Shown here: one piece after another, positions 4,372 through 10,683 of the stretch
Layout of the letters: every line of letters begins with the position of its first letter
Numbering within the stretch: position 1 is the first letter of the stretch
NCBI GenBank assembly: GCA_022798855.1
Contig: JAAWNI010000064.1
Coordinates: 1-10,683 of the forward strand
DNA: 10,683 nucleotides
Direction: 5' to 3'
Origin: Lawsonibacter sp.
Lineage (GTDB): Bacteria; Bacillota; Clostridia; Oscillospirales; Oscillospiraceae
Notes under the pieces: generated by a model
Told to the model about the DNA's origin: nothing
The model's database searches: none
Seen by the model: the letters and a program-made list of their open reading frames with translations, nothing else
Made by a program: the position numbers and the translations under genes

Positions 4372-5835
4372 GTGGGTATTTTTTTACAACCCTTTGCCTG
4401 GCTGCTGCTGTTCTTCTATAACCTGTTCAACAGCTACGGCCTGGCGCTGATCCTGTTCGGCGTCGTCATCAAGCTGGTCCTCTTCCCCGTCACCTTGAAG
4501 AGCAAGAAGAGCATGATCCAGACCACGATGCTGTCCAGCAAAATGCAGCAGCTGCAAAAGCAGTATGGCAAGGACAAGGAGCGCTATAACCTAGAGCTCC
4601 AGAAGCTCTATCAGCGGGAGAAGGTCAACCCCATGGGGGGCTGCCTCTGGTCCCTGATCCCCATGGTCGTCCTGATCGCCCTGTTCGGCATCATCCGGGA
4701 GCCCCTGACCTATTTCATGCACCTGTCCGTGGAGCAGATCCAGGCCCTGGCCGCCCAGCTGGACTGGGAGACGGTGTCGGTGGCCAACGGCTGGCTGTCC
4801 CAGTCCGCCATGGACAAGCTGCGGGAGCAGCTGGCCGACGGCAAGATTACCAGCCTGTTCCAGCACAATGTTGGCTATAACCAGATGTATCTGGTGTCCA
4901 TGATTAACAGCGAAAACCTGGCCTCCCTCCAGTCCTTCCTCAACGGCCAGTTCGCCGGGGCCGGGGACAACCTTTTCGTGATGAACTTCCAGTTCCTGGG
5001 CCTGGACCTGTCCAAGATACCCACCTGGAAATTCTGGGCGGGGGGCGTGTCCCCCAGCTCCCTGGGCCTGTTTGTCCTGCCCATCGCCTCCACGGCGGTG
5101 TCCTACCTGTCCATGAAGGTGTCCATGGCCACCAACCAGATGAACAGCGGCACGGAAAACAAGCAGATGGACCAGACCAACAAGATGATGATGTGGATGA
5201 TGCCGCTGATGTCCCTGTGGATCGGCTTCACCGTCCCCGCCGGCCTGTCCGTCTACTGGATTTCTCAGTATTTCATGCAGATGATCCAGGAGGTCATCTG
5301 CGGCAAGATGCTGAAAAAGGACTATGAAGCCGCCCGGGAAGCCGCCGCCAAGCGGGACGCCGAGGAGAAGGCGGAGGAGAAGCGCCGCAAGGAGGAGGCC
5401 CGCCTGGAGCGCCAGCGCCGGATCGAGGAGGAGAAGAAGAACCGGGGCAAAAAGAAGCCCAAGAAAAAGGAGGACGAGCCGGACCACGAGGGGGTCAACA
5501 AGGCGGACAGCCGGGAGGGCCTGCGGGCCTATGCCCGGGGCCGGTCCTATATCCCCGGCCGGTACGGCGGCGTGACCCCCTACACCGACCCCAACCAGCT
5601 TTTCCAGGCCATGCGGGCGGCTGAGGCCGGCAAAAAGGGCAAAAAGAAGGCCGGCAAGGCTGAGGAGCCCCAGGAGGAAAAGGAGGCCCCCCAGTTCCAG
5701 AAGCCCCAGGAATCTCAGGAGCCGGAGGGCGAAACTGTCGTGATCCAGGAGGAGGCCGCCGTTGAGGCTGAGGAAATCGAGGTCGAGGTGGAAGAGATTG
5801 AGATCGAGGTAGACGAGGAAGATAAGGAGGGCTAA
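4372..5835 (+). CDS. yidC: Membrane protein insertase YidC/Oxa1 family
   Basis: This 487-residue protein inserts membrane proteins alone or with Sec. The GTG start has GGAGG 9 bases upstream (4358-4362). Hydrophobic segments lie at about 8-40, 91-113, 229-248, 273-288 and 288-306. Family landmarks are LFPVTLKSKKSM after the first block, NPMGGC at 86-91 before the second, and PAGLSVYW at 289-296. The groove position held by arginine in B. subtilis SpoIIIJ appears to be Lys34 (GVVIKLVLFP). An unusually long loop (about 112-225) separates the second and third segments. The tail (about 312-487) is exceptional: a Lys/Glu/Arg-rich helix to 367, a middle part with a Tyr/Gly/Arg patch (386-404), then a strongly acidic end. 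No signal peptide lipobox is seen. The khpB ribosome binding site overlaps the end of this gene. Confidence 0.95.
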   Translation: MGIFLQPFAWLLLFFYNLFNSYGLALILFGVVIKLVLFPVTLKSKKSMIQTTMLSSKMQQLQKQYGKDKERYNLELQKLYQREKVNPMGGCLWSLIPMVVLIALFGIIREPLTYFMHLSVEQIQALAAQLDWETVSVANGWLSQSAMDKLREQLADGKITSLFQHNVGYNQMYLVSMINSENLASLQSFLNGQFAGAGDNLFVMNFQFLGLDLSKIPTWKFWAGGVSPSSLGLFVLPIASTAVSYLSMKVSMATNQMNSGTENKQMDQTNKMMMWMMPLMSLWIGFTVPAGLSVYWISQYFMQMIQEVICGKMLKKDYEAAREAAAKRDAEEKAEEKRRKEEARLERQRRIEEEKKNRGKKKPKKKEDEPDHEGVNKADSREGLRAYARGRSYIPGRYGGVTPYTDPNQLFQAMRAAEAGKKGKKKAGKAEEPQEEKEAPQFQKPQESQEPEGETVVIQEEAAVEAEEIEVEVEEIEIEVDEEDKEG

Positions 5836-5838
5836 GGA

Positions 5839-6816
5839 ATGCTAAAATGGATTGAAACCACCGGGCGTTCCGAGGAGGACGCCATTGCCGCCGCCCTGTT
5901 CCAGCTGGGGCTGGACCGGGACGACGTATCTGTGGAAGTGATCGAGCGGGCCAAGTCCGGATTTCTGGGCTTTGGCAGCAACCCGGCCAAGGTCCGGGTG
6001 AGTTATGAGGAGGTGGACGGCAAGGCCCGCCCCATCCACGACGGATTCCAGCTGGAGGAAGCGCCCGCCCCGGCCCCCGTGGCGGAGGAGAAGCCGGCCC
6101 CGGAAGCCAAGCCGGTGATGAAGGAGATCCCCCAGCCCGTGAAGAAGGAGGAGCCCCCCGCCGCCCCTGTGGCTGAGGAGACTATCCTGGCCGCCAAGCC
6201 CGGCATGGCCGCCCCCAAGCACAGCCGCCCCCCCCGCCCCGAGCGCAGGGAGCGCCCTCGGCAGGAAGGCCGACTCCAGGCGGGGGACGAGGTGCTCATC
6301 GGCTCCGCCCCCACCCCCCGGGAGCCGGTTTCCGTGGAGCCCGCCAGCCCCGGCGACGAGAAGGCCGGCCGCATCCGGGCGTTCCTCACCGGCCTGATGG
6401 AGCATATGAAGGTCCAGGCCGTGCCGGAGGTTTTCATCACCAGCGAGGGCAACTATAAGGTCATCCTCCAGGGCCAGGACCTGGGGGCCATCATCGGCCG
6501 CCGGGGCGAGACTTTGGACGCCATCCAGCAGCTGACCAGCTACACCGTCAACCGGGGCCAGTCCAAGCGGGTGCGCATCCATGTGGACGCCGAGGGCTAC
6601 CGCGCCAAGCGGGAGGAGTCCCTCCAGCGGCTGGCCGTCAAGGTGGCGGGCAAGGTGGTCAAGTACCGGAAGAACATGGCCCTGGAGCCCATGAACGCCT
6701 ACGAGCGCCATGTGATCCACACCGCCCTCCAGGACTACAAGGGCGTCTCTACCTACTCCACCGGCGTGGAGCCCAACCGCCGCACCGTGGTGGCCTACGC
6801 CCCCCATCAGAGATAA
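5839..6816 (+). CDS. khpB: RNA-binding protein KhpB (Jag): Jag-N, KH and R3H domains
   Basis: A 325-residue RNA-binding protein. Residues 1-57 form the Jag-N domain (ETTGRSEEDAIAAAL, then KSGFLGFGSNPAKV). Residues about 62-170 are a Pro/Ala/Glu-rich linker of low complexity. The KH domain is at about 190-250, with its nucleic-acid loop IGRRG at 219-223. The R3H domain ends the protein, with its R-x3-H in ERHVIHTAL (289-297). In streptococci and relatives KhpB pairs with KhpA, binds many RNAs and affects cell elongation and division. The start is 3 bp after the yidC stop, with AAGGAGG (5824-5830) 8 bases upstream, so the two are coupled. The linker is the variable part of the family. A strong terminator follows, closing the rpmH-khpB transcription unit. 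Confidence 0.95.
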   Translation: MLKWIETTGRSEEDAIAAALFQLGLDRDDVSVEVIERAKSGFLGFGSNPAKVRVSYEEVDGKARPIHDGFQLEEAPAPAPVAEEKPAPEAKPVMKEIPQPVKKEEPPAAPVAEETILAAKPGMAAPKHSRPPRPERRERPRQEGRLQAGDEVLIGSAPTPREPVSVEPASPGDEKAGRIRAFLTGLMEHMKVQAVPEVFITSEGNYKVILQGQDLGAIIGRRGETLDAIQQLTSYTVNRGQSKRVRIHVDAEGYRAKREESLQRLAVKVAGKVVKYRKNMALEPMNAYERHVIHTALQDYKGVSTYSTGVEPNRRTVVAYAPHQR

Positions 6817-6823
6817 ATCTACA

Positions 6824-6854
6824 GGCGGAAGGGCTGTCCCTTCCGCCTTTTGTT
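6824..6854 (+). terminator. Strong intrinsic terminator after khpB
   Basis: GGCGGAAGGG, loop CTGT, CCCTTCCGCC (a perfect 10-bp stem), then TTTTGTT, starting 8 bases after the khpB stop. Confidence 0.92.
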
Positions 6855-6866
6855 GTGGACGGCTGC

Positions 6867-6944
6867 TGTAGGGGCGGATATCATCCGCCCGCGGTTTAAA
6901 AAGATATCCTGTATGGACGCGGGCGGCTGATAGCCGCCCCAACA
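6867..6944. repeat. 78-bp palindromic repeat element (GTAGGGGCGG type), copy 1
   Basis: It begins TGTAGGGGCGG and ends CCGCCCCAACA, imperfect 11-bp terminal inverted repeats (one mismatch). It contains two 8-bp stem-loops, GGGCGGAT-ATC-ATCCGCCC and GGGCGGCT-GAT-AGCCGCCC. The first 27 bases (6868-6894) match 8286-8312 with two differences. It is non-coding and MITE- or REP-like in form. Confidence 0.75.
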
Positions 6945-6963
6945 AGAGAAAGGAGCATGGACC

Positions 6964-8289
6964 ATGCCCACCCCCCTCTACGACGCCCTGAGACAGTACG
7001 CCGGCCGGGAACCCCTCCGCTTCCACATGCCGGGGCACAAGGGGATCATCTACCAGCCCTCAGACCTGCGGTGGATGGCCCCCATCGACGTCACCGAGCT
7101 GCCCGGGACGGGCAATCTCTACGAGCCCGGCGAGCCCTTCGACTCCGCCCAGGCCCTGTGGGCGGAGCTGTTCGGCTTTGACCAGTGCCAGTTCCTCACC
7201 GGGGGGTCCACCATGGGGGTCCACACCGGGCTGGCCCTGTGCGCCCCCCTGGGGGGCAAGGTGCTCATGGACCGGAACTGCCACCGCTCCGCCTTCAACG
7301 CCCTGGCCCTGCTGGACTTGGAACCCGTCTATCTGGAGCGGCCCTGGCTGAGGGATGAGAACTTGATCGGCCCCGCCTCCCCGGGGGATGTGGAGAAGGC
7401 CCTGGAGGAACACCCGGAGGTCAAAACGGTGTGTATTACCTCCCCCACATATGCCGGGGTGTTGTCGAATATCGGGGCCATTGCCCAGATCGTCCACGCC
7501 CGGGGCGGAAAGCTCTTTGTGGACGGCGCCCACGGGGCCCACCTGCCCTTTTTGGGGCTGGCCCCCTTCTGGGGGGCGGACGCGGTGGCGGTGAGCGCCC
7601 ACAAGACCCTCCCCGCCATGGGGCAGTCCGCCCTGCTGTTCGTCAATGGGATGGACCCCGACCTGGTGCGGCGGACCGCTTCCATTTTTGGCACCTCCAG
7701 CCCCTCCTACCCCATGATGGCTTCCCTGGACGTGGTCCGGGACTGGATGGTGCGGTGGGGGGCGGAGAAGTACCAGCGGGCCGCCGTCCAGGTGGCCGAG
7801 CTGCGGCAGAGATTCCCCAGCCTGACCGACAAGCCCTACCGGGGCTTTTCCCTGGACCCCACCCGCTTTGTGCTGAAGGTGAAGGACGGCCCCGCCTTTG
7901 TCCAGGCCCTGGAAAAGCAAGGCTATGTGCCCGAGATGGAGGACGGGGGCCATGTGGTCTTCATCTGCACCTGTCAGGATACGGGGAAGGCCATCCCCTA
8001 TTTGGGCAACCGGCTGGAGGAGCTGCGGGATGAAATGGGGGACTGCCCCCCTATCCCCGCCCCGCCCATCCCGGAGCGGGTGCTCTCCCCCCGGCAGGCC
8101 CTCTTCGCCCCCAGCCAGGTTTGGCCTTTGGAGGACTGCGAGGGGGAGGTTTCCGCCTGCCAGATCGCCCCCTACCCCCCGGGCGTCCCGGTGGTGGCCC
8201 CCGGGGAGCGGATTTCAAAAAAAGAACTGGCCTATTTGCGGAAAATAGGGTATAATATGCTGTCAGAGATTCGGACGGTGTTATCGTAG
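6964..8289 (+). CDS. Orn/Lys/Arg decarboxylase family PLP enzyme (YaaO-like)
   Basis: A 441-residue aminotransferase-fold decarboxylase. The family's N-terminal motif FHMPGHKG is at 20-27, the Gly/Ser-rich PLP-phosphate region FLTGGSTMGVH at 77-87, the PLP aspartate in VDGAHGAH at 186-193, and the Schiff-base lysine at 214 (SAHKTLPAMGQSA). The C-terminal motif YPPGVPVVAPGE is at 404-415. Such enzymes decarboxylate arginine, lysine or ornithine to polyamine precursors; the substrate cannot be read from sequence here. The ATG at 6964 has AGGAG 8 bases upstream; an ATG at 6957 is in another frame. B. subtilis yaaO also lies near holB and yaaT. The TAG stop is within the repeat element at 8286-8389, so the last residues may not be ancestral. 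No clear promoter is seen in the gap upstream. Confidence 0.9.
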   Translation: MPTPLYDALRQYAGREPLRFHMPGHKGIIYQPSDLRWMAPIDVTELPGTGNLYEPGEPFDSAQALWAELFGFDQCQFLTGGSTMGVHTGLALCAPLGGKVLMDRNCHRSAFNALALLDLEPVYLERPWLRDENLIGPASPGDVEKALEEHPEVKTVCITSPTYAGVLSNIGAIAQIVHARGGKLFVDGAHGAHLPFLGLAPFWGADAVAVSAHKTLPAMGQSALLFVNGMDPDLVRRTASIFGTSSPSYPMMASLDVVRDWMVRWGAEKYQRAAVQVAELRQRFPSLTDKPYRGFSLDPTRFVLKVKDGPAFVQALEKQGYVPEMEDGGHVVFICTCQDTGKAIPYLGNRLEELRDEMGDCPPIPAPPIPERVLSPRQALFAPSQVWPLEDCEGEVSACQIAPYPPGVPVVAPGERISKKELAYLRKIGYNMLSEIRTVLS

Positions 8290-8389
8290 GGGCGGATACC
8301 ATCCGCCTGCGGGAAAAATCGGCTTGTAGGGCGTGACCACTGGGCCCGCCGCCTATTCAGGACGGGGCGCCGGGGCCGCCGCCCCCTAC
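8286..8389. repeat. 104-bp palindromic repeat element (GTAGGGGCGG type), copy 2, carrying a stop codon
   Basis: It starts GTAGGGGCGG and ends CCGCCCCCTAC. The first 27 bases match copy 1 at 6868-6894 with two differences. A second internal TGTAGGGCG (8325-8333) suggests a composite of a partial and a fuller unit. The TAG at 8287-8289 terminates the decarboxylase frame. The rest fills most of the gap to holB. Confidence 0.75.
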
Positions 8390-8420
8390 GGAAAGCGTTA
8401 TCCAAAGTGGGAGGGATTTT

Positions 8421-9245
8421 ATGAACCTATCCGCCTTAGCGGGAAACCAGCGGGTCAAAGAGCAGCTGTCCCAACAGGAGGGGGGGCGGGGGCTCTCCCA
8501 CGCCTACATTATCTCCGGCCCCGCCGGCTCCGGGCGGCACACCCTGGCCGGGCTTCTGGCGGCGGCGGTCCTGTGCTCCGGAGGGGAGAAGCCCTGCGGA
8601 CAGTGCGGCCCCTGCCAGAAGGCGCTGAAAGGCATCCACCCCGACGTTTCGGTGGTGTCCGGGCCGGAGCGGGGAAAGCCCATCACGGTGGACCAGGTCC
8701 GGGCCCTGCGCTCCGACGCCTACGTCCGGCCCAACGAGGGGGAGCGGAAGGTCTACCTTCTGGAGGACGCGGACCAGATGAACCCCTCCGCCCAGAACGC
8801 CATGCTCAAGCTGCTGGAGGAGGGACCCCCCTACGCCGTTTTCCTGCTGATCGCCGGCAACCCCGGGGGGCTGCTCCAGACGGTGCGCTCCCGGTGTGGG
8901 GAGCTGGCCCTGACCCCGCCCTCGGAGCCGGCGGGGGATGAGGGTGGCCGGGAGCGCCAGGCCCTGGCCCGAAAGCTGGCCGCCGCCCTGGAGCGGGGCG
9001 GGGAGCTGGAGCTGCTGGAAGCGGCGATGGCCTTGGACGGCAAGATCCCCCGGGAGGAGCTGGTTTCCTTGCTGGATCTGGTGGAGGCGGAGCTGGCCCG
9101 CCGTGCGGTCCAGGGGGGCGGGCGCCGCCGCCTGCTGCGGGCGTCCGGGCTGGTGAGGGAGCTGAACGCCGCCGCCAGGCTTAACGTCAACGGGGGCCAG
9201 CTGGCGGGCTGGCTGTGCGCCGGAATGTTCCAGAGCAATCTGTAA
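8421..9245 (+). CDS. holB: DNA polymerase III delta' subunit (clamp loader)
   Basis: A 274-residue clamp-loader subunit. An AAA+ fold begins SALAGNQRVKEQL and HAYIISG. The Walker A position reads GPAGSGRHT (33-41), with the catalytic lysine replaced by Arg39, so ATP binding is doubtful. A zinc module has cysteines 52, 59, 62 and 65. The Walker B-like strand VYLLEDAD is at 111-118, followed by QNAMLKLLEE. The conserved SRC motif (157-159), whose arginine serves as a trans-acting finger for the neighbouring subunit, is present. The protein is shorter than B. subtilis HolB (about 330), mostly in the C-terminal part. The ATG has GGAGG 6 bases upstream. It is followed after 21 bp by ricT, the same pair as B. 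subtilis holB-yaaT. No thymidylate kinase gene precedes it. Confidence 0.93.
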   Translation: MNLSALAGNQRVKEQLSQQEGGRGLSHAYIISGPAGSGRHTLAGLLAAAVLCSGGEKPCGQCGPCQKALKGIHPDVSVVSGPERGKPITVDQVRALRSDAYVRPNEGERKVYLLEDADQMNPSAQNAMLKLLEEGPPYAVFLLIAGNPGGLLQTVRSRCGELALTPPSEPAGDEGGRERQALARKLAAALERGGELELLEAAMALDGKIPREELVSLLDLVEAELARRAVQGGGRRRLLRASGLVRELNAAARLNVNGGQLAGWLCAGMFQSNL

Positions 9246-9252
9246 TTGATTG

Positions 9253-9257
9253 AGGAG
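9253..9257 (+). promoter_or_regulatory. Ribosome binding site that fixes the ricT start
   Basis: AGGAG 9 bases before the ATG at 9267. The frame is open back to a TTG at 9246, but that codon precedes this site and has no ribosome binding site of its own. Confidence 0.75.
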
Positions 9258-9266
9258 AATATACCT

Positions 9267-10436
9267 ATGGTAGAAATTATCAGCATCCGCTTTAAAAATG
9301 GCGGGAAAGAGTACTATTTCAACCCCAACGGGGTCCAGTTCCAGGTGGGGGACGGGGTGATCGTGGAGACGGCCCGGGGGACGGAGTACGCCCAGTGCGT
9401 CCGGGGCAACACTATGATCGACGAGATCGAGCTCACCGCCCCCCTGCGCCCGGTGGTGCGCGCGGCCACCCAGGAGGACGCCAGGACCCTGGAGAAGAAC
9501 AAGGAGCGGGAGAAGCGGTCCTTTGCCATCTGCCAGCAGAAAATCGCCGAGCACGGCCTGGACATGAAGCTGGTCAGCGCCGAGTACAGCTTTGACGGCA
9601 GCAAGATCCTCTTTTTCTTCACCTCCGACGGCCGGGTGGACTTCCGGGCCCTGGTGAAGGACCTGGCCAGCGCCCTGCATACCCGCATCGAGCTGCGGCA
9701 GATCGGCGTCCGGGACGAAGCCAAGCTGCTGGGGGGGCTGGGCATCTGTGGAAAGCCCTTCTGCTGCTCCCAGTTCCTGGAGGAGTTCCAGCCCGTTTCC
9801 ATCAAAATGGCTAAGACACAGAACCTGTCCCTCAACCCCACCAAGATTTCCGGCACCTGCGGGCGGCTGATGTGCTGCTTGAAATTTGAGCAGGAGGCCT
9901 ATGAGGACCTGGTGAAGCACGCCCCCAAGCAGGAGTCCTTTGTGGAGACCCCCGACGGGGCGGGGACGGTGACGGGGATCAACCTCCTGCGCCAGACCGC
10001 CCAGGTCCGGCTGGAGTCCGACCCGGAGAGCCCCAAGACCTATCACAACTGTGAGCTGTGCGTGGTCCGCAGCGGCAAGGGCAAGCGGCCCGAGGGCTAT
10101 GTGGAGCCCCCCCTGGAGGAGCTGGCCAAGCTGCGCCGCCCCAGCGAGGAGCCGGAGAAGGTGACCGAGGAGGACTCCCTGGCGGCGGCCATCGAAGCGG
10201 CCTTCCCCAGCCGCCCCCCCCAGCTGGAACAGCGGGAGGTCCAGGAGGAGCGCCGCCCCGGCCGCCGGAACCACCGACGCCGCCCCAGAGGGGAGACAAA
10301 ACCTGAAAATCAGGAGCAGCGGCCCAAGGAAGCCGTCCAGCAGCCCAAGGGGGAGGGGCCCGGCCGTCCCAACCGCCGGAACTACCGCCGCCGCCCGAAG
10401 GGCGGCGGCGGCAGGCCGCCGGAGACTCAGGGCTGA
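9267..10436 (+). CDS. ricT: PSP1-domain regulatory protein RicT (YaaT)
   Basis: A 389-residue protein, against about 275 for B. subtilis YaaT. The core (1-270) starts VEIISIRFKNGGKEYYFNP, has the PSP1 pattern CVRGN and VVRAAT at 44-67, and the cysteine cluster at 161, 166, 167, 198, 203 and 204 in two C-x4-CC motifs (GICGKPFCC and GTCGRLMCC). In B. subtilis, RicT with RicA and RicF forms an iron-sulfur complex that modulates RNase Y cleavage and is needed for competence, biofilm and sporulation. The cysteines here suggest the same chemistry. Beyond 270 is a low-complexity tail with two near-repeats, RRNHRRRPRG (333-342) and RRNYRRRPKG (370-379), separated by a Glu/Gln/Pro linker. This tail is absent from the Bacillus protein and looks RNA-binding. 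It follows holB by 21 bp and is probably cotranscribed. Confidence 0.92.
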   Translation: MVEIISIRFKNGGKEYYFNPNGVQFQVGDGVIVETARGTEYAQCVRGNTMIDEIELTAPLRPVVRAATQEDARTLEKNKEREKRSFAICQQKIAEHGLDMKLVSAEYSFDGSKILFFFTSDGRVDFRALVKDLASALHTRIELRQIGVRDEAKLLGGLGICGKPFCCSQFLEEFQPVSIKMAKTQNLSLNPTKISGTCGRLMCCLKFEQEAYEDLVKHAPKQESFVETPDGAGTVTGINLLRQTAQVRLESDPESPKTYHNCELCVVRSGKGKRPEGYVEPPLEELAKLRRPSEEPEKVTEEDSLAAAIEAAFPSRPPQLEQREVQEERRPGRRNHRRRPRGETKPENQEQRPKEAVQQPKGEGPGRPNRRNYRRRPKGGGGRPPETQG

Positions 10437-10482
10437 GCGGCGGCATAGACTGCGGCCCTACAGAACGGCCCTTGGGAGCGCC

Positions 10483-10619
10483 CCAAGCCCCCCTTGTCAA
10501 AGGGGGGCGCCCCCGCAGGGGGCGGGGGGATTCCGTCAGACGAAACAGTTGGAAGAAAAAGAATCCCCCAGTCAGCGGCTTGCGCCGCTGCCAGCCCCCT
10601 TTAGCAAGGGGGCCTTTGG
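10483..10619. repeat. Large inverted-repeat element downstream of ricT
   Basis: The left end CCAAGCCCCCCTTGTCAAAG and the right end (reverse complement CCAAAGGCCCCCTTGCTAAAG) are diverged terminal inverted repeats. Inside, GGGGGATTC (10525-10533) faces GAATCCCCC (10561-10569), and CAGCGGC/GCCGCTG forms a further hairpin at 10573-10591. There is no coding capacity. The style is a non-autonomous palindromic repeat. Confidence 0.7.
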
Positions 10620-10643
10620 AGCAGGACTGGGGCCTTCAAGCAC

Positions 10644-10683
10644 CCAAGCCCCCCTTGCCAAAGGGGGGTGCCCCCGTAGGGGG
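10644..10683 (+). repeat. Second copy of the left end of the 10483 element, cut by the window edge
   Basis: These 40 bases match 10483-10522 at 37 positions in the same orientation, so another element of the same family begins here. The region from the ricT stop to the window end contains no supported gene. Confidence 0.85.

Noticed and set aside
4591..5487. 298-codon minus-strand frame opposite yidC
   Set aside because: Antisense shadow, leucine/glycine/histidine-rich, no start signal.
5842..7038. 398-codon minus-strand frame opposite khpB and the following gap
   Set aside because: Antisense shadow of khpB; crosses the strong terminator and a palindromic repeat; His/Gly/Leu-rich without domains.
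8436..10274. 612-codon minus-strand open frame opposite holB and ricT
   Set aside because: It spans two well-supported genes on the other strand and reads as Gly/Leu/Gln-rich noise with no motif.
10437..10683. CRISPR-like appearance of repeated GC blocks after ricT
   Set aside because: Only two direct copies, with internal palindromes, an inverted partner and no regular spacers; better explained as palindromic intergenic elements.
1..10683. A novel multi-gene defence or biosynthetic system
   Set aside because: Apart from the partial gene at 1-168, every gene is a recognisable housekeeping family in or near the oriC neighbourhood; the unusual points are regulatory, repeat-related or in protein tails.

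Overview
This window covers the chromosomal replication origin of a GC-rich (roughly 60-65% by eye) Gram-positive bacterium, most likely a clostridial gut lineage of the Oscillospiraceae type (Flavonifractor/Oscillibacter-like). That placement is inferred from the classical Firmicutes oriC gene order, strong GGAGG ribosome binding sites, a holB-ricT pair, and several kinds of GC-rich palindromic intergenic repeats. No species is claimed.

Layout. Left arm (minus strand, reading away from the origin): dnaA (1613-2926), dnaN (181-1287), then the first 56 codons of an unrecognised gene (1-168) whose GTG start lies inside a near-consensus parS site (161-176). Right arm (plus strand): rpmH, rnpA, yidD, yidC and khpB/jag, closed by a strong intrinsic terminator at 6824-6854. 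Then come an Orn/Lys/Arg-decarboxylase-family PLP enzyme, holB (delta' clamp-loader subunit) and ricT (PSP1 domain). Every gene is transcribed away from the dnaA-rpmH gap, so all are co-directional with replication.

Origin. The 325-bp dnaA-dnaN gap holds a cluster of TTTTCCACA-type DnaA boxes. On the dnaN side is a box, a short GC-richer spacer and a DnaA-trio-like run, which is the layout of a Bacillus-type basal unwinding system. The 428-bp dnaA-rpmH gap holds divergent near-consensus sigma-A promoters, a further DnaA box directly upstream of the dnaA -35, and an AT-rich tract. The origin therefore looks bipartite around dnaA.

How the genes work together. DnaA, the sliding clamp and HolB serve replication. 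L34 and RnpA serve ribosome and tRNA maturation, YidD/YidC membrane protein insertion, and KhpB/Jag RNA binding. RicT belongs to the Ric complex that steers RNase Y in Bacillus. The right arm joins the oriC cluster directly to a yaaO-holB-yaaT-like block that lies tens of kb from the origin in B. subtilis; tmk, yaaQ, yaaR and the mnmE-mnmG-rsmG genes are not here. Repeat elements sit at 4201-4343, 6867-6944, 8286-8389 and 10483-10683. One supplies the stop codon of the decarboxylase gene.

No CRISPR array, tRNA, rRNA, transposase or novel multi-gene defence system is visible. The points most worth attention are the parS/start-codon overlap, the trio-like unwinding site, the unidentified gene after dnaN, the repeat-supplied stop codon, and the unusual tails of YidC and RicT.
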